The notes: a model not told the origin generated them from the sequence alone. A DNA stretch of 64,000 nt from JANWZL01 sp037445185 (GCA_037445185.1 JBBIKZ010000001.1:30088-94087), one strand, 5' to 3'; numbered from the stretch's first letter, positions 41,820 through 50,860 are shown. Numbers and translations: made by a program.

Positions 41820-43333
41820 ACGCCGTGACCACTTCCAGCCAGGCCTGGCAGACGGGCTGGTTCAAGGCGCTGGGTCTGCTGGTACTGACATGGGCGGCGA
41901 TCGCCCTCCTCCTGCAGCCGACGGCAGTGTCCATGGTGACCATCTGGGAGCGCTCCGAGACCTATGCCCATGGCTATGTCATCCTGCCCATCGCCCTCTG
42001 GCTGATCTGGCGCGATCGCCACCGCCTCGCCGCCGTCGAGACGCGGCCGGATGCCCGCGCCTTGGTCGCGGTCGTGCTGCTGTTGCTGCTTTGGCTCGTC
42101 GCCTGGGCCGGCGGTGTGCTGGTGGCCGAACAGTACGCCCTGGTGGGCTTGTGGATCGCCGCGGTGTGGGCCCTGCTGGGGCCGAAGCTTATGCGGGCGG
42201 CCGCCTTCCCGCTCTTTTATCTGCTGCTCATGGTGCCCAACGGCGAGTTCCTCATGCAGCCGCTGATGGACTTCACCGCCGATTTCACCGTCGCGGCGGT
42301 GCGGCTCATCGGGCTGCCGGTCTATCGCGAAGGCACCTACTTCAGCCTGCCCAGCGGCAACTGGAGCGTGGTGGAGACCTGCTCCGGCATCCGCTACATC
42401 ATCGCCTCCCTGACCTTGGGGCTGCTCTATGCCTATCTGACCTATCGCAGCCTCTGGAAGCGCATCGCCTTTGCCATCGCCGCCCTGGTGGTGCCGGTCA
42501 TCGCCAATGGCATGCGCGCCACCCTCATCGTGTTGATCGCCCACTACTCCGACATGAAACTGGCGCTGGGCATCGATCATTACATCTACGGCTGGGTCTG
42601 GTTCGGCATCGTCATGCTGCTGATGTTCTGGGTGGGACTCATCTGGCGCGAGGATGCCCCGGCGGCCGGTGCGCCGGCCATGCCCCGGCCGGCCCCCTGC
42701 ACGCCGCGCCCGGCCTGGGGCATGGCGCTCGCCCTGGTGCTGGTCACCGCCCTGGCGCCGGTGTGGCAGCGCACCCTGGCCACCCCCGCGCCCACCGTGA
42801 CCCTGACGGCGCCGCAGCCGGACCAGGGCTGGCAGGTGACCGCAACCCCCTTCAACGACTGGCTGCCGCGCTGGATCGGCATGGATGCGAAGCTCGTCCA
42901 GCACTACGCCAAAGACGCGGACCGGGTCCTGCTGTTCGTCGCCTACTACGGACAGCAGCGTCAGGACGCCGAACTGATCAACAGCCAGAACCTGATGGTG
43001 GAACAGGAGCACGAGCGCTGGCAGAACGTCGGGCAGCGCGTGCGCGGTATCGAGATCGATGGCGTCCCCTACCGCATGCTGGAGGCCAGACTGCGCACCC
43101 AGCGCGGCGAGCGCATCCTCGCCTGGCAGTGGAACCGGGTGATGGGGCGCAACGACCTGCACCCCCTGCTGATCAAGATCGAGCTGGCAGTGGAGAAGGT
43201 CCTCGGCGGGCGTGACGACGGCACCGCCTTCATCCTCGCCGCGCCCTACGAGGACCAGCCCGCCGAGGCCGAGCGCGTGCTGCGCGCCTATCTCAGCGAC
43301 ATGGGGGCGCGCTTGGCGACGGTGGCGCCATGA
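41816..43333 (+). CDS. xrtA: Exosortase A (XrtA) with EpsI-like C-terminal domain
   Basis: A 505-residue inner-membrane protein. The first part, about residues 15-290, has eight membrane segments and the three exosortase catalytic residues: Cys189 in VVETCSGIRYI, Arg234 in NGMRATLIVLIAHYSD and His255 in GIDHYIYGW. Exosortases cut PEP-CTERM sorting signals and are thought to attach the proteins to the cell surface or polysaccharide. The C-terminal part (about 310-505) is the soluble EpsI/DUF3485 domain, often a separate gene but fused here. Start at 41816, ATGA overlap on both sides. Confidence 0.95.
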   Translation: MNAVTTSSQAWQTGWFKALGLLVLTWAAIALLLQPTAVSMVTIWERSETYAHGYVILPIALWLIWRDRHRLAAVETRPDARALVAVVLLLLLWLVAWAGGVLVAEQYALVGLWIAAVWALLGPKLMRAAAFPLFYLLLMVPNGEFLMQPLMDFTADFTVAAVRLIGLPVYREGTYFSLPSGNWSVVETCSGIRYIIASLTLGLLYAYLTYRSLWKRIAFAIAALVVPVIANGMRATLIVLIAHYSDMKLALGIDHYIYGWVWFGIVMLLMFWVGLIWREDAPAAGAPAMPRPAPCTPRPAWGMALALVLVTALAPVWQRTLATPAPTVTLTAPQPDQGWQVTATPFNDWLPRWIGMDAKLVQHYAKDADRVLLFVAYYGQQRQDAELINSQNLMVEQEHERWQNVGQRVRGIEIDGVPYRMLEARLRTQRGERILAWQWNRVMGRNDLHPLLIKIELAVEKVLGGRDDGTAFILAAPYEDQPAEAERVLRAYLSDMGARLATVAP

Positions 43334-44481
43334 CCGCACCGCCCCTGATCGCGCATGTCGTCTATCACTTCGGCACCGGCGGCATGGAAAACGGCGTGGT
43401 CAACCTGATCAACCACCTGCCGCCCGGTCGCTTTCGGCATGCCATCGTGAGCCTCACCGACCACACCGACTTTAGCCGCCGCATCGAGCGCGAAGACGTG
43501 AGCTTTTACGACCTCAACAAGCGCCCGGGCCATGATGTCGGCTGGTATCGGCGCCTGAGCGCGGTCCTGCGCGCGCTCAGACCCGCCATCGTGCACACCC
43601 GCAACCTCAACGCCCTGGAGGCGCAGTTCGTGGCGGCCTGGCTCGGGGTCAAGGGTCGCGTGCACGGCGAGCATGGCCGCGACGTCTTCGACCTCGAAGG
43701 GCGCAACTGGAAATACAACCTGCTGCGCCGTGCCGCGCGTCCCCTCGTGCACCGCTACATCGCGGTGAGCCGCGATCTGGCCGGCTGGCTCACCGATACC
43801 GTCAGGGTGCCTGCGCGTCGGCTCACGCAGATCTACAACGGTGTGGACAGCGCGCGCTTCCGGCCGCGGGTCGGCGAGCGGCCGACCATCGGCCCCGCCG
43901 GCTTCCTCGACGGCGCCCGTCTGGTCATCGGCAGCGCGGGGCGCATGGTGGCGGTGAAGGACTATGCCACTCTGGTGCGGGCCTTCATCCGCCTCGCCGG
44001 CATGGCGCCCGACCCGGCAGGCCTGCGTCTCGTCCTCATCGGCGACGGGCCCGATCGGGCGACCTGCCAGCAGCTGCTCGCGGACGCCGGCCTGGCGGGC
44101 CAGGCGTGGCTGGCGGGCAACCGCGACGACGTGCCGGAGCTCATGCGGGCCATGGACCTCTTCGTACTGCCCTCGCTGGGCGAAGGCATCTCCAACACCA
44201 TCCTGGAGGCCATGGCGACGGGACTGCCGGTGATCGCAACACGGGTGGGGGGGAACCCGGAACTGGTGCAGGCGGACATCACCGGTAGCCTGTTCAAGGC
44301 GGGCGATGCCGACGCCCTGGCCGGCCTGCTGCGCGAGTATGCGCAGGACGGCGCACGCCGGCAGCGCGAAGGGGCGGCGGCGCGGGCGCGGGTGGAGCGT
44401 GAGTTCGCGCTCATGCGCATGGCCGCGGCCTACCAGGCCGTCTACGAGGGCCTGCTGCAGGGTCCACCCCGGGTGCAATGA
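43330..44481 (+). CDS. XrtA-system glycosyltransferase (TIGR03088)
   Basis: A 383-residue GT4-type glycosyltransferase. IAHVVYHFGTGGMENGVVNLINHLP is the TIGR03088 signature (in parts HVVYHFGTGGMENGVVNL). The donor site includes VLPSLGEGISNTILEAMATGLPVIATRVGGNPELV, seen as SLGEGISNTILEAMATGLPV, with the E-x7-E pair. It is one of three transferases that build the repeat unit. It overlaps xrtA by ATGA. The following amidotransferase gene starts 46 bp away. Confidence 0.94.
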   Translation: MTAPPLIAHVVYHFGTGGMENGVVNLINHLPPGRFRHAIVSLTDHTDFSRRIEREDVSFYDLNKRPGHDVGWYRRLSAVLRALRPAIVHTRNLNALEAQFVAAWLGVKGRVHGEHGRDVFDLEGRNWKYNLLRRAARPLVHRYIAVSRDLAGWLTDTVRVPARRLTQIYNGVDSARFRPRVGERPTIGPAGFLDGARLVIGSAGRMVAVKDYATLVRAFIRLAGMAPDPAGLRLVLIGDGPDRATCQQLLADAGLAGQAWLAGNRDDVPELMRAMDLFVLPSLGEGISNTILEAMATGLPVIATRVGGNPELVQADITGSLFKAGDADALAGLLREYAQDGARRQREGAAARARVEREFALMRMAAAYQAVYEGLLQGPPRVQ

Positions 44482-44527
44482 CGACTTTCCCCGTATACAC
44501 AGACCACACCCATACGACAGGCTCCCC

Positions 44528-46435
44528 ATGTGCGGCATCACCGGTGTATTCGATCTGACCGCCCGGCGCGAGGTGGACCGCGCGACACTCGCCCGCATCA
44601 ACGACATGCAGTGGCACCGCGGCCCGGACGAGGCGGGCCTGCACCTGGAGCCGGGCCTGGGCCTGGGCCACCGGCGGCTGTCCATCATCGACATCGCCGC
44701 CGGTCAGCAACCGCTCTTCAACGAGGACGGCACGGTGGCGGTGGTGTTCAACGGCGAGATCTACAACTTCGTCGACCTCATCCCCGAGTTGACACGCCTC
44801 GGTCACCGCTTCCGCACCCGCTCCGACACCGAGGTCATCGTGCATGCCTGGGAGGAATGGGGCGAGGACTGTGTCGCGCACTTCCGCGGCATGTTCGCCT
44901 TCGCCCTGTGGGACCGCAACCGTGAGACCTTCTTCCTCGCCCGCGACCGGCTGGGGGTGAAGCCGCTCTATTACGCCGTCACCGACGACGGTTGGCTGGT
45001 GTTCGGCTCGGAGCTCAAGACGATCACCGCCTGGCCGGGTTTCCGCCGCGCGATCGACGACGAGGCGGTGGAGGACTACTTCGGCTATGGCTACGTGCCG
45101 GAGCCGCGCACCATCTACAAGACCGCGCTCAAGCTCCCCCCCGGGCACACGCTCACGCTCCGGCGCGGTGAGGCCCTGCCCGCGCCGCGCGAATACTGGG
45201 ACGTGCCGTTTCGGCCGCTGCCGCCGATGCGCCTCGAGGACGCGCAGGTGGAGTTGATCGAGCGCCTGCGCGAGGCGGTCAGGATCCGCCTGGTGGCCGA
45301 GGTGCCGCTGGGCGCCTTCCTCTCCGGCGGGGTGGATTCCTCGGCGGTGGTGGCGATGATGGCGGGGCTCAGCGACCAGCCGGTGAAGACCTGTTCCATC
45401 GCCTTTGCCGAGGCGGCCTACGACGAGTCCGCCTATGCCCGTCAGGTGGCCGAGCGCTACCGCACCGATCACCACGTCGATCGCGTCGAGGCCGACGATT
45501 TCAGCCTGGTGGACGAACTGGCGCACCTGTACGACGAGCCTTTCGCCGACTCCTCCGCCATGCCCACCTACCGGGTCTGTCAGCTCGCGCGCCGGCAGGT
45601 CACGGTGGCGCTGTCGGGCGACGGCGGCGACGAGAACTTCGCCGGCTACCGGCGCTACCGTTGGCACGCCTATGAAGAGCGCATGCGCCGGCTGCTGCCG
45701 CTCGCCGTGCGGCGGCCGGTCTTCGGTCTGCTCGGCCGCATCTATCCCAAGGCCGACTGGGCGCCCAGGGTCTTGCGCGCCAAGACCACCTTCGAGGCCA
45801 TGGCGCGCGACACGGTGGAGGGCTATTTCCACGGCGTGTCGGTGTGCAGCGACGGCCTGCGCGACCGGCTCTACAGCCGCGCCTTCAAGCAGCGCCTGAA
45901 CGGCTATCGTGCGGTGCAGGTGCTGCGCCGCCACCATGCGCGCTGCGCCCACCTCGATGCGGTGAGCCAGGTGCAGTATCTGGACATGAAGACCTATCTG
46001 GTCGGTGACATCCTCACCAAGGTCGACCGCGCCAGCATGGCCCACGCCCTGGAGGTGCGGGTGCCCTTCCTGGATCACAGACTGGTCGAGTGGGTCTCGG
46101 GCCTGCCGGTCGGCTTCAAGCTCAAGGGGACCGAGGGCAAGTACCTGCTCAAGCGGGCGCTCGAGCCCTACCTGCCGCACGACCTCATGTACCGGCGCAA
46201 GATGGGCTTTGCCGTGCCGCTCGCGGAATGGTTCCGCGGCCCGCTCTTGGAGAGGCTGCGCGCCGCGCTGCTCTCGCCGCGCATGGCCGACACGGGGCTG
46301 TTCGACATGGCGTTCATGAAACGCATGGTGGACGAGCATGCCGTGGGCGTGCGCGACTTCAGCGCCGCCCTGTGGTCGCTGCTGATGTTCGCCGCCTTCT
46401 TGGAAAACCAGGACAAAGCCGGGGCGACGCGATGA
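44528..46435 (+). CDS. XrtA-system asparagine synthase-like amidotransferase
   Basis: A 635-residue class II glutamine amidotransferase. The N-terminal Cys nucleophile is Cys2 in MCGITGVFDL, with RGPDEAG and GEIYNFVDL in the GATase domain. The synthetase domain has the PPi loop GAFLSGGVDSSAVVAMM and LSGDGGDENFAGYRRY, seen as SGDGGDENFAGYRRY, and RKMGFAVPLAEWF. It resembles AsnB but belongs to the exosortase-linked set of amidotransferases (TIGR03108-like); it may amidate a uronic acid or amino acid in the polysaccharide. It overlaps the next gene by ATGA. Confidence 0.92.
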   Translation: MCGITGVFDLTARREVDRATLARINDMQWHRGPDEAGLHLEPGLGLGHRRLSIIDIAAGQQPLFNEDGTVAVVFNGEIYNFVDLIPELTRLGHRFRTRSDTEVIVHAWEEWGEDCVAHFRGMFAFALWDRNRETFFLARDRLGVKPLYYAVTDDGWLVFGSELKTITAWPGFRRAIDDEAVEDYFGYGYVPEPRTIYKTALKLPPGHTLTLRRGEALPAPREYWDVPFRPLPPMRLEDAQVELIERLREAVRIRLVAEVPLGAFLSGGVDSSAVVAMMAGLSDQPVKTCSIAFAEAAYDESAYARQVAERYRTDHHVDRVEADDFSLVDELAHLYDEPFADSSAMPTYRVCQLARRQVTVALSGDGGDENFAGYRRYRWHAYEERMRRLLPLAVRRPVFGLLGRIYPKADWAPRVLRAKTTFEAMARDTVEGYFHGVSVCSDGLRDRLYSRAFKQRLNGYRAVQVLRRHHARCAHLDAVSQVQYLDMKTYLVGDILTKVDRASMAHALEVRVPFLDHRLVEWVSGLPVGFKLKGTEGKYLLKRALEPYLPHDLMYRRKMGFAVPLAEWFRGPLLERLRAALLSPRMADTGLFDMAFMKRMVDEHAVGVRDFSAALWSLLMFAAFLENQDKAGATR

Positions 46436-47655
46436 GCCTCAAAATCCTGCACGTCTTCGACCACTCCCTGCCGCTGCACTCCGGCTACACCTTCCGCAGC
46501 GCCAACATCCTGCGCCAGCAGCGGCGTATGGGCTGGCAGACCTACCACCTCACCAGCCCCAAGCAGGTCAATTGCCACGTGGCGGAGGAGGAGGCCGAGG
46601 GACTGCATTTCTACCGCACCGCCCCGCCCGCGGGCCTTGCCAGTCGGCTGCCGGGGCTCAACCAGTGGGCCCTGATGCGGGCGACCGAGACCCGCCTGCT
46701 GGAGATCGCCCGCCGGCTCCGGCCGGACCTGCTGCACGCCCATTCGCCCCTGCTCAACGCCTATCCCGCCCTCGACGTCGGGCGCCGCCTCGGCATCCCG
46801 GTCGTCTATGAGATCCGCGCCTTCTGGGAGGACGCGGCGGTCGACCATGGCACCCAGCGCGAGGGGGGGCTGCGCTACCGGCTCACCCGCGCCCTGGAGA
46901 CCCGCGCCGTGCGCCGGGCCGACCAGGTGGTGACCATCTGCCAGGGACTCAGAGGCGACCTCATCGCGCGCGGCACCCCCGCCGGGAAGATCGGTGTGGT
47001 GCCCAACGCGGTGGACGCCGAGGCCTTCGTGCCGGGCGCACCGCCGGACCCGGCGCTGCGCCAGCGGCTTGGCCTCGCCGGCTGCCGGGTGCTGGGTTTC
47101 ATCGGCTCCTTCTATGCCTACGAGGGCCTCGACCTGCTGCTCGCCGCCCTGCCACGCATGCTCGCCCAAGCGCCCGACATACGCATCCTGCTGGTGGGCG
47201 GCGGACCGCAGGAGGCGAACCTCAAGGCCCAGGCGCAGGCGCTGGGCGTGGCGGACAAGGTCGTCTTCACCGGCCGGGTGCCGCATGCCGAGGTGAGCCG
47301 CTACTACGACCAGATCGACCTGCTCGTCTATCCCCGTCACGCCATGCGCCTGACGGAATTGGTCACCCCGCTCAAGCCGCTCGAGGCGATGGCTCAAGGA
47401 CGCTTGTTCATCGCCTCGGACGTGGGCGGGCACAGGGAACTGGTGCGCGACGGCGAGACCGGCCTGCTGTTCAGGGCGGGGGATGTGGCGGCCCTCGCCC
47501 GTCGCGCCCTCGATGCGCTGAGTCTGGCCGATGGCGGCGTCGCCCTGCGCGCCGCCGGTCGCCGCTATGTCGAGCTCGAACGCAACTGGCCGCGTGTGGT
47601 CGCGCGTTACCGTGACATCTACGGCCGGGCCCTGGGGCGCAGCCTCGATGGGTAA
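46432..47655 (+). CDS. XrtA-system glycosyltransferase (TIGR04063)
   Basis: A 407-residue GT4-type glycosyltransferase. MSLKILHVFDHSLPLHSGYTFRS, seen as ILHVFDHSLPLHSGYTF, is the TIGR04063 hallmark. The donor-binding part has VLGFIGSFYAYEGLDLLLAAL, VFTGRVPHAEVSRYYDQIDLLVYPRHAMRLTELVTPLKPLEAMA (in parts LVTPLKPLEAMAQGRLFIAS). It overlaps the amidotransferase (ATGA) and the next gene by 8 bp, so the operon continues. Its acceptor and sugar are unknown. Confidence 0.93.
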   Translation: MSLKILHVFDHSLPLHSGYTFRSANILRQQRRMGWQTYHLTSPKQVNCHVAEEEAEGLHFYRTAPPAGLASRLPGLNQWALMRATETRLLEIARRLRPDLLHAHSPLLNAYPALDVGRRLGIPVVYEIRAFWEDAAVDHGTQREGGLRYRLTRALETRAVRRADQVVTICQGLRGDLIARGTPAGKIGVVPNAVDAEAFVPGAPPDPALRQRLGLAGCRVLGFIGSFYAYEGLDLLLAALPRMLAQAPDIRILLVGGGPQEANLKAQAQALGVADKVVFTGRVPHAEVSRYYDQIDLLVYPRHAMRLTELVTPLKPLEAMAQGRLFIASDVGGHRELVRDGETGLLFRAGDVAALARRALDALSLADGGVALRAAGRRYVELERNWPRVVARYRDIYGRALGRSLDG

Positions 47656-48043
47656 GCCACTGGCACCCGTGCGGCCGGCCGGCCTCTGCCTCTTGAGCCT
47701 GGCGTGTATGCTCGTCGCGCCCGCCCAGGCGGACGATGGGGCACGCGAGCACTACCAGCTCTGGCTGGAACTGGCCCAGGCGCGCATCCAGGCTGCGGCG
47801 CGGCTCAAGGATGAGCATGCCGCCCTGCGCGAGCTCGATATCGCCGGCGAATACCTCGGCAAGGCGCGTGAGACCCTGCTTGCGCCCAAACGGCCACAGC
47901 CGGGTGCCGGCGCTATTGGAGTCAAGCGAGGCGCCGGCGGCCAGGTGCAGGCCGACTGCCCGTGCGACAGTGGTCGCACCTGCACCGGCCCGCGTGGCGG
48001 GCAGTATTGCGTCACGGCGGGTGGGCGCAAGCAATACCAGTGA
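47648..48043 (+). CDS. Secreted protein with C-terminal Cys/Gly 'GPRGG' domain
   Basis: A 131-residue protein with a signal peptide (residues 1-28, cleaved after AQA). The middle (about 30-85) is a charged amphipathic helix of Leu/Ala/Glu/Arg. The end, CPCDSGRTCTGPRGGQYC (104-121) and then VTAGGRKQY, matches the small basic adaptor-like motif (G-x-T/C-x-G-P-R-G-G-x-Y/C) known from a chlorovirus (PBCV) adaptor domain and from scattered bacterial proteins, with four Cys added here. I do not know its job. It overlaps the glycosyltransferase by 8 bp and the nuclease gene by GTGA, so it may aid or hold the nuclease. Confidence 0.7.
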   Translation: MGKPLAPVRPAGLCLLSLACMLVAPAQADDGAREHYQLWLELAQARIQAAARLKDEHAALRELDIAGEYLGKARETLLAPKRPQPGAGAIGVKRGAGGQVQADCPCDSGRTCTGPRGGQYCVTAGGRKQYQ

Positions 48044-48543
48044 GCAGACGTACCACGCGTACGGTCATGACCGGCATACTCCTGGTGCTGCATCTCGCGG
48101 CGGCAGGGGCAGATGCGCGCAGTTTCCGGGGCGAGGTTGTGGACGTCCACGACGGTGACACCCTTACCCTCGCCACTGACGCCGGACAACGGTTGCGGAT
48201 TCGCCTGTCGGGGATAGACGCACCAGAACTCGACCAGCCCCACGGCGAGGCGGCGCGCAGACGCCTCGCCGATCTGGCGCTGGAGCGAGCGGCGCTTGCC
48301 CGCTGCATCAGGCGCGACCGGCATGGGCGGTGGCTCTGTCGGGTGACGGTCGCGGGTGAGGATCTGGGTCTGAGTCTATTGCAATCCGGCTATGCTTGGT
48401 GGTTCAGGCGCTATGCGCATGAACAGCCGGAGGCCACCCGCAGCCGCTATGCCGCCGCCGAGGCCGAGGCCACCCGGGCGCGCCGGGGGCTGTGGCAGGA
48501 TGCAGTACCCAGGCCGCCGTGGCTGTGGCGGCGCGAGCACTAG
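48040..48543 (+). CDS. Secreted thermonuclease (SNase-like)
   Basis: A 167-residue exported nuclease of the Staphylococcus nuclease fold. After a signal peptide (about residues 10-26) the OB-fold core starts GEVVDVHDGDTLTL with the D-G-D-T metal motif, then LRIRLSGIDAPELDQPHGEAARRR, seen as RIRLSGIDAPELDQPHG, with catalytic Arg and Glu, and IRRDRHGRWLCRV. ALW and the GLWQ end are typical. It should cut DNA or RNA outside the cytoplasm. Start: GTG at 48040 overlaps the previous stop; an ATG at 48067 (MTGILLVLHL) is a good alternative. The stop shares CTAG with the convergent next gene. Confidence 0.92.
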   Translation: MSRRTTRTVMTGILLVLHLAAAGADARSFRGEVVDVHDGDTLTLATDAGQRLRIRLSGIDAPELDQPHGEAARRRLADLALERAALARCIRRDRHGRWLCRVTVAGEDLGLSLLQSGYAWWFRRYAHEQPEATRSRYAAAEAEATRARRGLWQDAVPRPPWLWRREH

Positions 48544-50351
48544 AGTCCGCGCAATGCCAGCCACTCCTCCAGGATGAGGATCACCCACAGCATCTTGCCG
48601 AAATAGGTGGCGTGCCCCTCGGCGTGTTCCTGGCGCAGGCGGTCGATGTAGGCGGGGTTGAGCAGCTCGCGGCGCTTGAAGTCGGCCAGCCGGTCATCCA
48701 GGCGCTCGCGCAGGGGCGCATGCTCTCGCGCCCAGACCCCGAACGGCAGCCCAAAACCGTGCTTGGTCTTGTTGATGATGGCGTCCGGCAGGAAGCCCTT
48801 CAAAGCGGTCTTGAAGAACCAGCGCAGATGCTGGCCCTTGACCTTCCAGTCGGGCGGCACCTCGCCGGAAAAGGCGACCATGGCGTCGTCCAGCAGGGGG
48901 TAGCGCACCTCGATGCCCGCCGCCTGCGTCATGCCGCCCACCTTCCTCAGGTCGTTGTCCGCCAGGGTGAACTTGAGGTCCAGGTGCAGCATGCGGTTGA
49001 TGTAGGAGGCGGACGCCGCGCGGTGATAGGCGTCCTCCAGCAGCCGCGACGGCTGGTGTGGGTCGATGCGGGCGAGGAAATCGGCCGTGAACATCTCGGT
49101 GAGCGGCTGCCGGTAGATGTGGTTGTAGGACTCCATGCGCTCGGGTAGCGGGATGTTGGCCTGGCGGATGTAGCTTTGCAGCTTGCGCACCGGCGGCAAC
49201 CGGTCGAGCCCCGGCAGCCGCGCCAGCGGTTCGATGACGCCGCCGCGCAGCGGGCCGGGGATGTGCTGATAGGCCTCGAACACCTTCTGCTTGGCATAGC
49301 GTGCATTGCCGCCGAAGATCTCGTCGCCGCCGTCGCCGGCGAGCATCACGCTGTAGCCGTCCGCTTGCGCCAGACGTGCGCAGAAATAGGTCGGCACCGC
49401 CGACTCATTGGCGAAGGGCTCGTCGTACTGGCGGGCGATGACGGGGATGGCGGTGAGGATGTCCGCCGGCTCGAGGTAGTACTCGCGTGCATCCAGACCG
49501 AAGTGCCTGGCGGCCAGACGGGCGTATTCCATCTCGTCGAAGCCTTCGGCCGCGAAGCCGATGGAATAGGTGCGCACCGGCTGCCCCGAGAGTGTCTTGT
49601 AGACACCGGCGACGGTAGAGCTGTCGGTGCCGCCGGAGAGGAAGGCCGCGGTCCGTCCCGGCTCGGCAGCGCGCGCGACACACTCGCGCAGCAGGTCACG
49701 GAAGCGGCTCGACATCGCCGCGAAGTCGTGACGCGGCGCATCCCGATAAGCCATCCGCCAGTAGAAACCCCGCTCCACCCGCCCGCGCCGGAACCAGGCG
49801 TATTCGCCCGGCAGCAGCTTCTCCACGCCGCGGTAAAGGGTGCCCGGGGCCGGCACATCGTAGAAGTAGAAGTAGTTGAACAGTCCTTGCGGGTCGAGTT
49901 CACCGCCGACCGCGGGGTGGTTCGCAACCGTCTCCGCCCGGTCGGCGAAGACGATCCGATCGCCCCTGACCGAATAGGCGAGGCTGTGGATGCCGACGCG
50001 GTCGATGGCCAGAAAGACCGAGTCGCTGCGCCGGTCGAGAATGGCCAGGGCGAATGGGCCCAGCACCTGGGCCGGCAGGTTGCCGCCATGCCGGTGCCAC
50101 AGAGCGATCAGTTCACCTGCGCCGAGGGGGGTGCCCGCCGCCGAGCGCGGGTGGCCGGTGATGGCGGCCAGGATGCCGTCCGCCTCGGCCAGTTCCGCAT
50201 GCCGCCCCGACGTGGCCAGGGCGCAGTTGGGATGGATCTTGCAGATGGACTCGGCGGCGTCGGGGCGCAGCCGGCGCATCCCGTCCAGGATGTCCCGCGC
50301 GGTGTTGGGGTCTTCCCCCTGCGGGCCGAGCCAGCCCAGCAGCTCGTGCAT
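48540..50351 (-). CDS. Asparagine synthase-like protein lacking the Cys nucleophile
   Basis: A 603-residue protein with the asparagine-synthase layout. The N-terminus reads MHELLGWLGPQGED, so the Cys2 needed for glutamine hydrolysis is absent. The rest of the GATase fold is weakly kept (FALAILDRRSDSVFLAIDRVG). The synthetase domain is intact: AAFLSGGTDSSTVAGVY, AGDGGDEIFGGNARYA and NKTKHGFGLPFGVWA. It may use free ammonia, or adenylate a substrate without amide transfer. It is on the strand opposite to the island and shares its stop bases (CTAG) with the nuclease gene. Confidence 0.88.
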   Translation of the reverse strand: MHELLGWLGPQGEDPNTARDILDGMRRLRPDAAESICKIHPNCALATSGRHAELAEADGILAAITGHPRSAAGTPLGAGELIALWHRHGGNLPAQVLGPFALAILDRRSDSVFLAIDRVGIHSLAYSVRGDRIVFADRAETVANHPAVGGELDPQGLFNYFYFYDVPAPGTLYRGVEKLLPGEYAWFRRGRVERGFYWRMAYRDAPRHDFAAMSSRFRDLLRECVARAAEPGRTAAFLSGGTDSSTVAGVYKTLSGQPVRTYSIGFAAEGFDEMEYARLAARHFGLDAREYYLEPADILTAIPVIARQYDEPFANESAVPTYFCARLAQADGYSVMLAGDGGDEIFGGNARYAKQKVFEAYQHIPGPLRGGVIEPLARLPGLDRLPPVRKLQSYIRQANIPLPERMESYNHIYRQPLTEMFTADFLARIDPHQPSRLLEDAYHRAASASYINRMLHLDLKFTLADNDLRKVGGMTQAAGIEVRYPLLDDAMVAFSGEVPPDWKVKGQHLRWFFKTALKGFLPDAIINKTKHGFGLPFGVWAREHAPLRERLDDRLADFKRRELLNPAYIDRLRQEHAEGHATYFGKMLWVILILEEWLALRGL

Positions 50352-50380
50352 GTCTCGTCTCCCGATCCGATGCGGTGGGC

Positions 50381-50860
50381 TCAGGGCCGCGCGGGCTCGG
50401 CCCGCACGGGATAGCCCGCCGCGCTGAGCAGCACCTCCCAGGCGGCGGGGTCGAAGCCTTTGTGATGCCTACCGCCCACTTTGATCACCGGCACCTCCAG
50501 GGCACCGGCGAGCCGCTTGAGTTCGACCGCGTCCTCGGGCACGTTCTGCGGGTTTTTCCGGTCGTAGGGAATATTGCGCCGGGCGAGGAAGTCGAGGGCG
50601 AGGTTACAGGGCTCGCCGCAATCGGTGACGTAGAGCGCGACCGGACTCGTCTCGCGCGCGCGCCGCAGCGCGTAGCCTTCCTTGTCGGTCTCCACCACGT
50701 TGGCGCGCGGCTTGAGCGTCTCGACCTTGCGCGCCTTGGGCGGCGGCGGCTGGTCGGAATATTGCACCACGCCGCGCTCGTCAACCCAGCGGTACACCTG
50801 GCCGGCCACGGCCAGCTCCATGCCCATGATCATGATCAAAAGGAAGGTGCGCCCCCCCAT
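50381..50860 (-). CDS. DUF4124 / glutaredoxin-like exported protein
   Basis: A 159-residue exported protein. The signal peptide (about 1-19) is followed by QVYRWVDERGVVQYSDQPPP, the DUF4124 motif found in many periplasmic proteins. From about residue 72 there is a glutaredoxin-like fold with VALYVTDCGEPCNLALDFLARRNIPYDRKN, seen as LYVTDCGEPCNLALDFL, and VPVIKVGGRHHKGFD. The active site is C-G-E-P-C instead of C-P-Y-C. It is probably a periplasmic thiol protein of unknown partner. It lies 29 bp from the amidotransferase-like gene, in the same direction, and may share its transcript. Confidence 0.85.
   Translation of the reverse strand: MGGRTFLLIMIMGMELAVAGQVYRWVDERGVVQYSDQPPPPKARKVETLKPRANVVETDKEGYALRRARETSPVALYVTDCGEPCNLALDFLARRNIPYDRKNPQNVPEDAVELKRLAGALEVPVIKVGGRHHKGFDPAAWEVLLSAAGYPVRAEPARP

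Noticed and set aside
46168..47433. Minus-strand open frame of 421 codons
   Set aside because: It is opposite a TIGR04063-type glycosyltransferase with clear motifs, and shows no domain itself.
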